Positions 17,887-26,394 of a stretch of DNA of 64,000 bases are shown here, one piece after another. The translations under genes were made by a program, and so were the position numbers. The stretch comes from Chitinophagales bacterium. GTDB lineage: Bacteria; Bacteroidota; Bacteroidia; Chitinophagales; Chitinophagaceae. The notes beneath the pieces were generated by a model, which made no database searches, was not told where the DNA came from, and worked only from the letters and a program-made list of their open reading frames with translations. The stretch is from NCBI GenBank assembly GCA_013298665.1, contig JAAFIK010000001.1, forward strand, positions 1 to 64,000, written 5' to 3'. Position 1 is the first letter of the stretch. Every line of letters starts with the position of its first letter.

Positions 17887-19218
17887 ATGAAGAAAATTTT
17901 CCCTATTATAACCGGTTTGGTGTTCTTATCGCTCATAGGGCTGATCTTTTTTCAATTTTTGTGGATCAAGAGTGCCAAAGATGCCAAAGAGCAACAGTTT
18001 GAAGACAATATCAACAACTCATTGCCCGATGCAGCCAATGAACTGACCGCAGAGCGAACTTTGCTGATACCTCCGGGCGCAAAAGGCAGCAATCCTCTTT
18101 TTTCTAACGACCGGTTGCATTACGAACTCTTCCGCCCCTCGGTAACACAACGGTTTTCGAAGACCGAAATTCGTGATATTGTCAGGCGTGCTTTCGAGAA
18201 ACATAATCTCCGCAACATCAATTTCGAATTTGCCATTACCCCGGTTGGTGTTGTGGGGGAAGAAGTAGTGAGTGAGAAATTCATGAGTTTTTATATTGAT
18301 TCTGTCAACAACCGCAACAAACGCCACATCATCCTGCTCGAACCCCAAAGCGGAAGTAACCTTGAAAACCTTTCCCAGGGAGAGTACATGGTCGTTATTG
18401 TACCCTACCAGAGTAATATCATATGGAAATCTATGCGCTGGTTTATCGGTGGTGCTATCATTTTTACTGCGATCATCACTACAGCATTTTTCCTGACCAT
18501 ACGTACATTGCTCAAGCAAAAAAAACTCAGCGAGATCAAATCCGATTTTATCAACAACATGACGCACGAGTTCAAGACACCGCTCGCTACCATCTCCCTG
18601 GCCGTGGACGCACTGCGCAACGAAAAAGTGATCAGCGACAGGGAAAAAACCAATTACTTTACCGCCATCATTAAGGAAGAGAATAAACGGATGAATAAAC
18701 AGGTTGAAACCATCCTCAAAGCCGCCCTGCTCGATAAGCAGGAGGTGGAGGTAAACCTGAAACAAACGCATGCTCACGAACTCATTGAAAGTGCTCTGCA
18801 CAACATCATGCTGCAATTGAAGGAAAAAGAAGGCAGCATCGATGTAAAGCTCGATGCCGCAAAAGATGAGATCATGGCAGATGAAGTACACTTCACCAAT
18901 CTCGTGAATAACCTGCTTGACAATGCCGTCAAATATTCCAAAGAGAACCTGCACATCAAACTGACCACTGGCAATACCGGCAACCAGTTGCGTATCCGCA
19001 TTGAAGACAATGGTATTGGCATGAACAAAGAAACCCTCAATCGCATATTCGAAAAATTCTACCGCGCCCATACGGGCAATATTCACAATGTAAAAGGCTT
19101 CGGTCTCGGCCTGAGTTATGTTAAAACCATGGTAGAAGCACACAAAGGCAGCATCAAAGCAGAAAGTGCACCCGGCAGGGGCAGCAGTTTTACCATTACA
19201 ATGCCATTAGCGGGTTAG
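17887..19218 (+). CDS. Membrane sensor histidine kinase
   Basis: 443 residues. A first membrane helix (residues about 5-26) and a second (about 183-205) flank a periplasmic sensing domain of about 155 residues with no recognised fold. The cytoplasmic part has the phosphoacceptor motif MTHEFKTPL with His227, then an HATPase domain: NLLDNAVKYS (N box), RIEDNGIGM (G1) and VKGFGLGLSYVK (G2). No response regulator gene is adjacent, which is unusual for this class; its partner must be elsewhere. It is followed by the regulatory region of mraZ, but there is no evidence that it controls the division cluster. Confidence 0.93.
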   Translation: MKKIFPIITGLVFLSLIGLIFFQFLWIKSAKDAKEQQFEDNINNSLPDAANELTAERTLLIPPGAKGSNPLFSNDRLHYELFRPSVTQRFSKTEIRDIVRRAFEKHNLRNINFEFAITPVGVVGEEVVSEKFMSFYIDSVNNRNKRHIILLEPQSGSNLENLSQGEYMVVIVPYQSNIIWKSMRWFIGGAIIFTAIITTAFFLTIRTLLKQKKLSEIKSDFINNMTHEFKTPLATISLAVDALRNEKVISDREKTNYFTAIIKEENKRMNKQVETILKAALLDKQEVEVNLKQTHAHELIESALHNIMLQLKEKEGSIDVKLDAAKDEIMADEVHFTNLVNNLLDNAVKYSKENLHIKLTTGNTGNQLRIRIEDNGIGMNKETLNRIFEKFYRAHTGNIHNVKGFGLGLSYVKTMVEAHKGSIKAESAPGRGSSFTITMPLAG

Positions 19219-19259
19219 TACATCGCTCCTCAGCTCCGGGCTATCCATTTCTTTTACAG

Positions 19260-19362
19260 TTATACACAGGTGATTCACACTAATCCACAGCTTTTACACA
19301 GGGTTATACTACAAAAAGGGGCTGAAAGGCAATAGTAGGCTACAGTTGAGTGCTGTGGATAA
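19260..19362. promoter_or_regulatory. Cluster of DnaA-box-like 9-mers upstream of mraZ
   Basis: Within 103 bp are TTATACACA (19260-19268), TAATCCACA (19281-19289), TTTTACACA (19292-19300) and, on the minus strand, TTATCCACA (19354-19362, written TGTGGATAA on plus). The last is the exact consensus; the first and third fit TTWTNCACA; the second has one mismatch. A looser TGATTCACA lies at 19271. Such a cluster is expected at an origin or a DnaA-controlled promoter. Gene orientation (atpD, dcw and ffh all on plus) argues against an origin here. Confidence 0.6.
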
Positions 19363-19377
19363 AAAACTTTACACCAA

Positions 19378-19414
19378 TTTCGTGTGGAAAGTGGGAAAAA
19401 GTGTTATTTTGTGT
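19378..19414 (+). promoter_or_regulatory. Probable MraZ operator (10-bp direct repeats)
   Basis: Four 7-mers at exact 10-bp spacing: TTTCGTG (19378), AAAGTGG (19388), AAAGTGT (19398) and TTTGTGT (19408). MraZ proteins bind AAAGTG-like repeats with 3-bp linkers, or TGGGA repeats with the same 10-bp period, in front of their own gene. The last repeat is 35 bp before the mraZ ATG. The segment TTATTTTG inside it could also be a -7 element with a shortened spacer. Confidence 0.65.
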
Positions 19415-19448
19415 CAATTCCAGGTTAAAATGGAATAAGTCACTGATA

Positions 19449-19910
19449 ATGATAGGGTTCCTCGGCGAATATGACTCCACTTTAGACTCCAAAGGTCGCT
19501 TTCTCCTCCCGGCAGGCTTCAAGAAGCAGTTGCCGGAAGAAGGGGGCAATCTTTTTGTCATCAACAGGGGGTTTGAGAAGTGCCTGACCCTCTACCCGAT
19601 CCAGAGTTGGGAACCCATTTTCACCGATATCAGCAAACTCAACGACTTCGATCCAAAGGTACGCGAGTTCCGCCGCATATTCCTGAATGGCGCTACACAG
19701 GTTGAGCTCGATTCGGCCGGGCGGATTAACCTGCCTAAAAACCTGGTTGATCATGCCGGGCTGGAAAAAGACATCGTACTCGTGTCTGCCATCAACAAAA
19801 TTGAGATTTGGGATAAACATACCTATACAAAGTTCTTTGAAACAGTTTCACCGGAAGATTTCAGCAACCTGGCCAACGGGGTGATGAACAGAAACGGAAC
19901 CGGGGTTTAG
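19449..19910 (+). CDS. mraZ: Transcriptional regulator MraZ
   Basis: 153 residues from ATG 19449 (MIGFLGEYDST), the standard MraZ start; an upstream in-frame ATG at 19350 would run through the operator. Two AbrB-like half-domains are seen: GEYDSTLDSKGRFLLPAGF and ATQVELDSAGRINLPKNLV, each with the Asp-x-x-Gly-Arg core. MraZ forms ring-shaped oligomers and represses the dcw operon it heads. The 10-bp repeats directly upstream are its likely operator. It is the first gene of a 13-gene plus-strand cluster; rsmH begins 16 bp after its stop. Confidence 0.97.
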   Translation: MIGFLGEYDSTLDSKGRFLLPAGFKKQLPEEGGNLFVINRGFEKCLTLYPIQSWEPIFTDISKLNDFDPKVREFRRIFLNGATQVELDSAGRINLPKNLVDHAGLEKDIVLVSAINKIEIWDKHTYTKFFETVSPEDFSNLANGVMNRNGTGV

Positions 19911-19926
19911 GGTAAAACGATTGTCA

Positions 19927-20871
19927 ATGAAACAAAACAGCAGCGATACCCCTTCATCCTTTCCCGGTAGCGGGGTTTATCATGTGCCGGTAATGTTGCA
20001 GGAAACCATTGAGGCGCTTGCGATAGTGCCGGACGGGGTTTATGTCGATTGTACCTTCGGCGGCGGTGGTCACAGCCGTGCCATACTGGATGCTCTCGGG
20101 TCTGAAGGCCGGCTGATCGCGTTCGATCAGGATGCTGATGCCGCGCAAAACCTGCCTGACGACCAACGTATCCTGTTCATTCCGCAGAATTTCAGGCACC
20201 TGCAGCGTTTCCTGCGGCTTCACAAAGTGACAAAAGCAGATGGCCTTCTCGCAGACCTCGGCGTGTCCAGTCACCAGTTTGACGAAGCGGAAAGGGGGTT
20301 TTCCACCCGCTTTGATGCCACACTGGATATGCGTATGGACCAGCGCCAGGAACTTACTGCGGCAAATATTGTAGCCACTTACAGCGAGCTGCAGTTACAC
20401 AAGTTGTTTGAAACCTTTGGCGAAGTAACCAATGCCAGAACCCTTGCCCGAACGATTGTCAGTCAGCGTACCCATATGGCCATGGATACGATCACCGGAT
20501 TCAAGCAGTCTGTACAGCAGGTGGTGAAAGGAAACCCGCAAAAATATTTTGCCCAGGTATTCCAGGCATTGCGGATTGCCGTGAATGATGAGTTGGGCGC
20601 ACTGACAGCATTGCTGGAGCAATTGCCCGATGTGCTTAAGCCAGGCGGGCGGGCGGCCATCATCACCTTTCATTCACTGGAGGACAGGATCGTCAAGAAT
20701 TTTTTTCGTGAGGGCACATCGGCTACCATTGAAGTGGATGAAGTATATGGAACCAGACCCGAAAATCCTTTTACCGTTATCACTAAAAAGCCGGTTACGG
20801 CCGGAGAAACTGAACGCAACAATAATCCCAGGAGCAGGAGCGCCAAACTAAGGGTAGCCTCGCGCAAATGA
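19927..20871 (+). CDS. rsmH: 16S rRNA (cytosine1402-N4)-methyltransferase
   Basis: 314 residues from ATG 19927 (MKQNSS); a TTG at 19921 is in frame. RsmH methylates N4 of C1402 in 16S rRNA, tuning the P site. Motifs: HVPVMLQETIEAL at the start, the SAM loop VDCTFGGGGHSRAIL, ADLGVSSHQFDEAERGFS, QALRIAVNDELGAL and the closing NPRSRSAKLRVA. The length is normal. It is the usual second gene of the dcw cluster and is followed by the small FtsL-like gene after 42 bp. Confidence 0.98.
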   Translation: MKQNSSDTPSSFPGSGVYHVPVMLQETIEALAIVPDGVYVDCTFGGGGHSRAILDALGSEGRLIAFDQDADAAQNLPDDQRILFIPQNFRHLQRFLRLHKVTKADGLLADLGVSSHQFDEAERGFSTRFDATLDMRMDQRQELTAANIVATYSELQLHKLFETFGEVTNARTLARTIVSQRTHMAMDTITGFKQSVQQVVKGNPQKYFAQVFQALRIAVNDELGALTALLEQLPDVLKPGGRAAIITFHSLEDRIVKNFFREGTSATIEVDEVYGTRPENPFTVITKKPVTAGETERNNNPRSRSAKLRVASRK

Positions 20872-20913
20872 CCAGGGACAATCAATATTCATCAATCAAC
20901 AATTATTCAACCG

Positions 20914-21234
20914 ATGGCGGAACAACAGCAGCAGGTTAAAACAGACTGGAAAAAATGGCTGACCCATAAGTGGGTGGTACAGAATATTCCTTTTTTCCTG
21001 TTTCTCGCCCTGCTTGCAGTTGTGTATATCTACAACGGGCATTATGCCGATAAGCTGGCCCGTCGGATCAGCAATACCGAAAAGCACATTAAAGAATTGG
21101 AATACGAATATAAAACCATAAAGAGCGAAGTCATTTTCAGGAGCAAAGCCAGCGAACTGGTGAAAGCGGTAACCCCATTGGGTTTAAAGGAACTGACCAA
21201 GCCCCCTGTTACCTTACCGGCAGAAAACCGGTAA
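20914..21234 (+). CDS. ftsL: FtsL-like cell division protein
   Basis: 106 residues. A basic cytoplasmic tail is followed by one membrane helix (about 29-43, FFLFLALLAVVYIYNGHY) and a short extracytoplasmic coiled coil (ISNTEKHIKELEYEYKTIKSE). This is the FtsL/DivIC topology. FtsL joins FtsQ and FtsB to control septal peptidoglycan synthesis by FtsW and FtsI. Sequence conservation is low in the family, so the call leans on topology, length and position between rsmH and ftsI, where the Bacteroidota FtsL-like gene always stands. Confidence 0.88.
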   Translation: MAEQQQQVKTDWKKWLTHKWVVQNIPFFLFLALLAVVYIYNGHYADKLARRISNTEKHIKELEYEYKTIKSEVIFRSKASELVKAVTPLGLKELTKPPVTLPAENR

Positions 21235-21253
21235 TGGCAGCATTACACTGTTC

Positions 21254-23380
21254 ATGGATATAAGAAAAGACATACTCTGGAGGGTTTATCTCTGTTTCAT
21301 AGGGATGATCATACTGGGCTTCGCTGTGCTCGGCAGGGTCATTTATATCCAGCAGGTTCAGGGAAAATTCTGGCGCAGCATGGGCGACAGTCTCCACCTC
21401 CGCTACCTGCCCATCGAAGCCGAACGCGGCAGTATCTATAGCGAAGACGGTAATATGCTCAGTACATCGGTGCCCATTTTTGATGTCTATATCGATTTTG
21501 CTGCTGATGGCCTCCGTGAAAAAAATGGACAACGCTTTAAAGACAATATTGATTCACTCGGGTACTCCCTCAGCCGGTTGTTTGGTGATAAAACTGCTGA
21601 AGTTTATAAAGCTGAATTAAAAGCTGCTTACAAAAGAAAAGACCGGTATTATCCGCTGAAGAAAAAAATTTCCTTTGTAGCCTACAAACAACTGCGTGAG
21701 TTTCCGTTAGTCCGCCTGGGGCGTAATAAGAGCGGCTTTATCATCGATGCCCGCGATAAGCGCATCAACCCTTACCAGTTGCTTGCCAACCGTACCATCG
21801 GCTTGTCCAGGGAAGACTCTGCCAGGAATGTTGGTCTTGAAAGAAGCTACGACAGTTTGCTCAAAGGCACTACCGGTCAGCGGCTCATGCGTTATATCGC
21901 CGGTGCCTACCTGCCCGTGGAAGGTGCAGAAGTAGAGCCCGAAAATGGAAAAGACATCATCACTACCCTGGATACTTATATGCAGGATGTGGCTGAAGAC
22001 GCCCTCATGGATATGATGGTCAATAACAATTCCCTTCATGGAACAGCCATTGTGATGGAAACCGCTACAGGTAAAATAAAAGCCATTGCCAACCTGGGCA
22101 AACAGGCTGATGGCACTTATGCCGAAGACCTGAATTATGGCATTGGTAAACGTACAGAACCGGGATCCATATTTAAACTGGCCACACTGCTCAGCCTGCT
22201 GGAAGACAAGTATGTGGATATCAATACAATGGTAGATTGTGAAGGGGGCAGTAAAACCTTTTATGGACTGCGCATCCGCGACTCTCATCTTGGTGCTGGT
22301 ATCGTATCCGTTAAAGACGCTTTTGCCGCAAGCAGTAATGTTGCTTTTGCAAAACTGGCTGATCAGTACTACCACGATCAACCTTCGAAATTCATCAATC
22401 ATCTGCATAAACTGCGTCTTGATACGCTTACCGGAGTGGATATTGTGGCTTCTTCCGGCTATCCCATTATCAAAAAAGCGGGTAGTCGTACCTGGAGTGC
22501 CACCACTATCCCATTTATGGCGCATGGTTATGAAGCACTGGTAACACCGCTGCACATGCTCATGCTTTATAATGCTATTGCCAATAACGGGAAAATGATG
22601 CGACCATACCTTGTGAGCGCGGTAAAAGACTATGGTGTGGAAATAAAGCATATTGAGCCTGTAGTGCTTGATGAAAAAATCTGTAGTGATGCCACCATTA
22701 CCCAGTTGAAAGAAGCTATGCTTGAAGTAGTGAGGAGTGTACATGGTACCGGGCATAAAGTGTTGTTCGACAGTGGATACAGTATCGCCGGTAAAACGGG
22801 TACAGCAGTAACTGCACTTAACAATAAAGGCTATAATAAAGGTAATAAAATTTACCAGTCTTCTTTTATGGGGTATTTCCCCGCAGAAAAACCTGCATAC
22901 AGTATCGCCGTGGTGATACAGAACAGTAACGAGTCCAGGCTCATATATGGCGCAGACGTTGCCGGCGTGGTATTTAAAAAGATCAGCGATAAGATATACG
23001 GGCGTTTCCTGAGCAGTATGCAGTTGGTACTGACGGGTAAGGCCGACAGCCTGCTTTATCAATATCAAGGTGCGCGCAGTGATTTTGCAGCCATCTTCGG
23101 TTGGATGGGAATACCCTGCCTGGATTCTGCAAATGGAACCCCATTTGTATCCACAGCAGTACAGGCAAACAATGCAACATGGCGCCCGATGGCAGCCGCT
23201 GCGCCGGTCAATGGGCTGGTACCCAATGTTACAGGTTTGGGATTGAAAGATGCCATTCAATTACTGGAAGACAAAGGTGCAAAAACAAAAATAACGGGTA
23301 GGGGCAGGGTATTGAGCCAGCTCCCGCTTGCAGGAACGCCTTTAAAAAAAGGGCAAACGATAAGTCTGCTATTAAACTGA
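21254..23380 (+). CDS. ftsI: Septal penicillin-binding protein (FtsI/PBP3) with PASTA domain
   Basis: 708 residues. One N-terminal membrane helix (about 10-32) is followed by a pedestal domain and the transpeptidase domain. Active-site motifs: SIFK at 305-308 (Ser305 nucleophile), SSN in AASSNVAFAK, and KTGT at 514-517. The last about 55 residues are a PASTA domain (VPNVTGLGLKDAIQLLEDKG, ending GTPLKKGQTISLLLN), usual in Bacteroidota. It cross-links septal peptidoglycan together with FtsW, encoded later in the cluster. It begins 19 bp after the FtsL-like gene, so co-translation is likely. Confidence 0.97.
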   Translation: MDIRKDILWRVYLCFIGMIILGFAVLGRVIYIQQVQGKFWRSMGDSLHLRYLPIEAERGSIYSEDGNMLSTSVPIFDVYIDFAADGLREKNGQRFKDNIDSLGYSLSRLFGDKTAEVYKAELKAAYKRKDRYYPLKKKISFVAYKQLREFPLVRLGRNKSGFIIDARDKRINPYQLLANRTIGLSREDSARNVGLERSYDSLLKGTTGQRLMRYIAGAYLPVEGAEVEPENGKDIITTLDTYMQDVAEDALMDMMVNNNSLHGTAIVMETATGKIKAIANLGKQADGTYAEDLNYGIGKRTEPGSIFKLATLLSLLEDKYVDINTMVDCEGGSKTFYGLRIRDSHLGAGIVSVKDAFAASSNVAFAKLADQYYHDQPSKFINHLHKLRLDTLTGVDIVASSGYPIIKKAGSRTWSATTIPFMAHGYEALVTPLHMLMLYNAIANNGKMMRPYLVSAVKDYGVEIKHIEPVVLDEKICSDATITQLKEAMLEVVRSVHGTGHKVLFDSGYSIAGKTGTAVTALNNKGYNKGNKIYQSSFMGYFPAEKPAYSIAVVIQNSNESRLIYGADVAGVVFKKISDKIYGRFLSSMQLVLTGKADSLLYQYQGARSDFAAIFGWMGIPCLDSANGTPFVSTAVQANNATWRPMAAAAPVNGLVPNVTGLGLKDAIQLLEDKGAKTKITGRGRVLSQLPLAGTPLKKGQTISLLLN

Positions 23381-23414
23381 TGCCGGTCAACTGATGCATC
23401 ATCACTAAAAAGAA

Positions 23415-24887
23415 ATGAAAGTCATGCTGCTGCACGACATATTATACAAAGTTAATATTCGCTCCATAACAGGTAGTACCGCTGTGGAAGTGAATGCTTT
23501 GTGTATTGACTCCAGGCAGGCAGTCGCGGGCAGTTGCTTTATCGCCATCCGCGGCAGTCATACGGACGGACATGACTTTATCGGTAATGCAACAGCACTG
23601 GGCGCTGTTGCCATTATTTGTGAAGCATTGCCTTCCCCCTTGCCGGAAGGGATAACGTTTGTGGTGGCGGACAACAGCAGTTTTGCAGCCGGTATCGCCA
23701 GTCACAATTTTTACGGAGAACCTTCCCTGCAATTGAAATTGGTGGGTGTAACGGGTACCAATGGTAAGACGACCATTGCCACCCTGTTATGGAAACTCTT
23801 TACCGCCATGGGCTATCACTGTGGATTGGTGAGTACGGTTCAGAACCAGATCGGGGATACTGTTCTGCCCGCAACCCATACCACGCCCGATGCCGTTAGC
23901 ATCAATGCCCTGCTGGCAAAAATGGCAGCAGCAGGTTGTACACATGTGTTTATGGAGTGCAGCAGCCACGCCATTCACCAGCACCGCATTGCCGGGTTGA
24001 AGTTTACCGGTGCACTGTTCAGCAATATCACCCATGATCACCTTGATTATCACCACACGTTTGACGAGTATATCCGGGTGAAAAAATCATGGTTTGATGA
24101 TTTGCCCGCTACAGCCTTTGCAATCAGTAATGCCGATGATAAACGGGGTGCAGTAATGCTCCAGAATACGGCTGCTAAAAAGTATTACTACAGCCTCAGG
24201 ACCCTTGCCGATTTTAAGGGAAAGATTTTAGACAATAGTCTTACCGGTCTGCACCTCAGCATCAACGAAGTGGAGGTGTATTTCAGGCTGATCGGGGAGT
24301 TTAATGCCAGTAACCTGCTGGCGGTATATGGTGCTGCGGTTTGCCTTGGTGAAGACAGGTTCAGGGTACTCGAAACACTCAGCAGACTTGATGGCGCTGA
24401 AGGCAGGTTTGAATACATCGTGAGCAATGTACAGCGTGTAATGGGTATCGTTGATTATGCGCATACCCCCGATGCTTTGCTCAATGTGCTGGCCACGATC
24501 AGAAAACTGCGCCAGGGTCATGAACAGGTTATTACCGTGGTGGGCTGCGGGGGCAACAGGGATAAAACCAAACGTCCGGTGATGGCTGAAGTTGCCTGCG
24601 AATACAGCGACAGGGTGATTTTTACATCCGATAATCCACGCGACGAAGATCCTGCTGCCATATTAAAAGATATGGAGGCAGGTGTTACGGCTGTTACGAA
24701 AAGGAAATGCCTGTCTATTGCCGACAGGAGAGAAGCCATCAAAACAGCGGTCGCTTTTGCACAAAAGGAAGACATTGTACTGGTGGCTGGTAAAGGACAT
24801 GAAAAGTACCAGGAGATCGGGGGAGTACGCAATGTGTTTGACGATAAGGCAGTACTGGCAGAGATGTTTACATTATTAGAAAAATAA
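23415..24887 (+). CDS. murE: UDP-MurNAc-tripeptide synthetase (meso-diaminopimelate-adding)
   Basis: 490 residues from ATG 23415; ATG 23424 (MLLHDILYKV) is an equally good start. MurE adds the third residue to UDP-MurNAc-L-Ala-D-Glu in the cytosol. The ATP loop GTNGKTT is at 114-120; the DNPR motif at 406-409 (SDNPRDEDP) marks meso-diaminopimelate as the substrate, in contrast to lysine enzymes. VDYAHTPDALLNVL and AGKGHEKYQ are further family marks. It lies 34 bp after ftsI and 8 bp before mraY. murF, the next enzyme in the pathway, is not in the cluster. Confidence 0.98.
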   Translation: MKVMLLHDILYKVNIRSITGSTAVEVNALCIDSRQAVAGSCFIAIRGSHTDGHDFIGNATALGAVAIICEALPSPLPEGITFVVADNSSFAAGIASHNFYGEPSLQLKLVGVTGTNGKTTIATLLWKLFTAMGYHCGLVSTVQNQIGDTVLPATHTTPDAVSINALLAKMAAAGCTHVFMECSSHAIHQHRIAGLKFTGALFSNITHDHLDYHHTFDEYIRVKKSWFDDLPATAFAISNADDKRGAVMLQNTAAKKYYYSLRTLADFKGKILDNSLTGLHLSINEVEVYFRLIGEFNASNLLAVYGAAVCLGEDRFRVLETLSRLDGAEGRFEYIVSNVQRVMGIVDYAHTPDALLNVLATIRKLRQGHEQVITVVGCGGNRDKTKRPVMAEVACEYSDRVIFTSDNPRDEDPAAILKDMEAGVTAVTKRKCLSIADRREAIKTAVAFAQKEDIVLVAGKGHEKYQEIGGVRNVFDDKAVLAEMFTLLEK

Positions 24888-24895
24888 TACGGCAT

Positions 24896-26206
24896 ATGTT
24901 TTATCACTTTTTTAAATGGTTGACAGACGAGGGATTCAAATTCCCGGGAAGCGGCCTTTGGCAGTTTACCACCTTCAGGGTGTTACTGGCGATGTTGCTG
25001 TCATTGGTGATAACAACAGTGTATGGCAAACGACTGATAGGCTTCCTGCAACGCAAACAACTCGGGGAGAGTGTTCGCGATCTTGGACTCGCGGGTGAAC
25101 AACAGAAAAAAGGCACCCCTACCATGGGCGGTATCATCATCATACTCGCCATCATTATCCCCACCATCCTTTTTGCCAACCTCGGAAAAGTATATATCCG
25201 GCTCATGTTGCTCTGCACCGTATGGCTGGGTATCATCGGGTTTATAGACGACTACCTGAAGATCAGGGCCAAGCGGCTGGCCAAACTCAAAGGGGTGGAT
25301 TATAAGAAAAGCGATAGCGATGGCCTCGCGGGCAGGTTTAAGATCTTTGGGCAGGTGATGCTGGGCATCATTGTTGGCGCTACACTCTATTTTAACCAGA
25401 ATGTGGTGGTAAAACGCGAAGTGGTGCAACAGACGGGCGGGGTACAGGTAGCCCTTGATGCTAAGGAAAAAAGAACCAATGCCAAACTGGATACGGTAAC
25501 GATTGACGGAAAGGTACACGTTTTTGCATCTGTAAAAACCCCCATCACCACTATTCCTTTTGTAAAGTCTCACGAGTTTAATTATGCCAAACTCCTGCCC
25601 GCCTCCTGGCGCGACTTTACCTATATCCTCTACATCCTGGTCGTGATCTTTATCGTTACCGCAGTTTCTAACGGTGCAAATATTACTGACGGGCTGGACG
25701 GACTCGCCACAGGGGTAAGTGCCATCATTGGCATTTGTCTGGGCATATTTGCTTACGTAAGCGGTAATGTTAAGTTTGCCGAGTACCTCAATATCATGTA
25801 TATCCCCAACCTGAGCGAGCTGAGTATTTTCATCGCTGCTTTTGTGGGTGCCTGTATCGGGTTTCTTTGGTACAACTCTTACCCTGCACAGGTATTCATG
25901 GGTGATACCGGTAGTCTGGCACTCGGTGGTATTATTGGTGCCCTGGCCATAATCGTACGTAAAGAATTACTCATTCCCATTTTCTGTCTCGTGTTCCTGG
26001 TCGAAAACCTGAGTGTGATGATACAGGTAGGGTTTTTTAAATATACCAAACGGAAGTATGGTGAGGGCAGACGCGTTTTCCTGATGAGCCCCCTTCACCA
26101 CCACTACCAGAAAAAGGGGTATCATGAAAGTAAGATTGCCGTAAGGTTCTGGATTGTAACCATATTAAGCGTGGTGACAGCAATCGTAACGCTTAAGTTA
26201 AGATAG
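24896..26206 (+). CDS. mraY: Phospho-N-acetylmuramoyl-pentapeptide transferase
   Basis: 436 residues, long for MraY because of a soluble insert. MraY joins UDP-MurNAc-pentapeptide to undecaprenyl phosphate to make lipid I at the inner membrane. It has about ten membrane helices and the family motifs KKGTPTMGG, GFIDDYLKIR, NGANITDGLDGLATG and FMGDTGSLALGG, with a C-terminal MSPLHHHYQKKGYHESKI. The insert between about 165 and 215 is polar, as in other Bacteroidota MraY. It is followed by a 188-bp gap before murD, the longest gap inside the cluster. Confidence 0.98.
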   Translation: MFYHFFKWLTDEGFKFPGSGLWQFTTFRVLLAMLLSLVITTVYGKRLIGFLQRKQLGESVRDLGLAGEQQKKGTPTMGGIIIILAIIIPTILFANLGKVYIRLMLLCTVWLGIIGFIDDYLKIRAKRLAKLKGVDYKKSDSDGLAGRFKIFGQVMLGIIVGATLYFNQNVVVKREVVQQTGGVQVALDAKEKRTNAKLDTVTIDGKVHVFASVKTPITTIPFVKSHEFNYAKLLPASWRDFTYILYILVVIFIVTAVSNGANITDGLDGLATGVSAIIGICLGIFAYVSGNVKFAEYLNIMYIPNLSELSIFIAAFVGACIGFLWYNSYPAQVFMGDTGSLALGGIIGALAIIVRKELLIPIFCLVFLVENLSVMIQVGFFKYTKRKYGEGRRVFLMSPLHHHYQKKGYHESKIAVRFWIVTILSVVTAIVTLKLR

Positions 26207-26394
26207 TTATTGGAAAGCCACGGCTATGATTAACGCTGCGCAAAAAACCAGGTAACAATGAGGAGAACCTGCTCGTGAAAAGACCAATATCCACAATGAA
26301 GCCATAACCTGGAAAGGCATGGAGACCTGTTAAATTCTATGCTTGGGAAGAACCATTTTTTTAACTGTTAAACAGGGAAAGGACGTTTATTGCA

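Noticed and set aside
18019-19143. 374-residue minus-strand ORF
   Set aside because: Antisense to the sensor kinase, whose motifs are clear.
19219-19448. Chromosomal origin (oriC)
   Set aside because: DnaA-box-like words are present, but there is no dnaA, dnaN or clear AT-rich unwinding block, and highly expressed genes on both sides point the same way. Kept as a regulatory call and a finding only.
21707-23260. 517-residue minus-strand ORF
   Set aside because: It lies entirely antisense to ftsI, which has all catalytic motifs.
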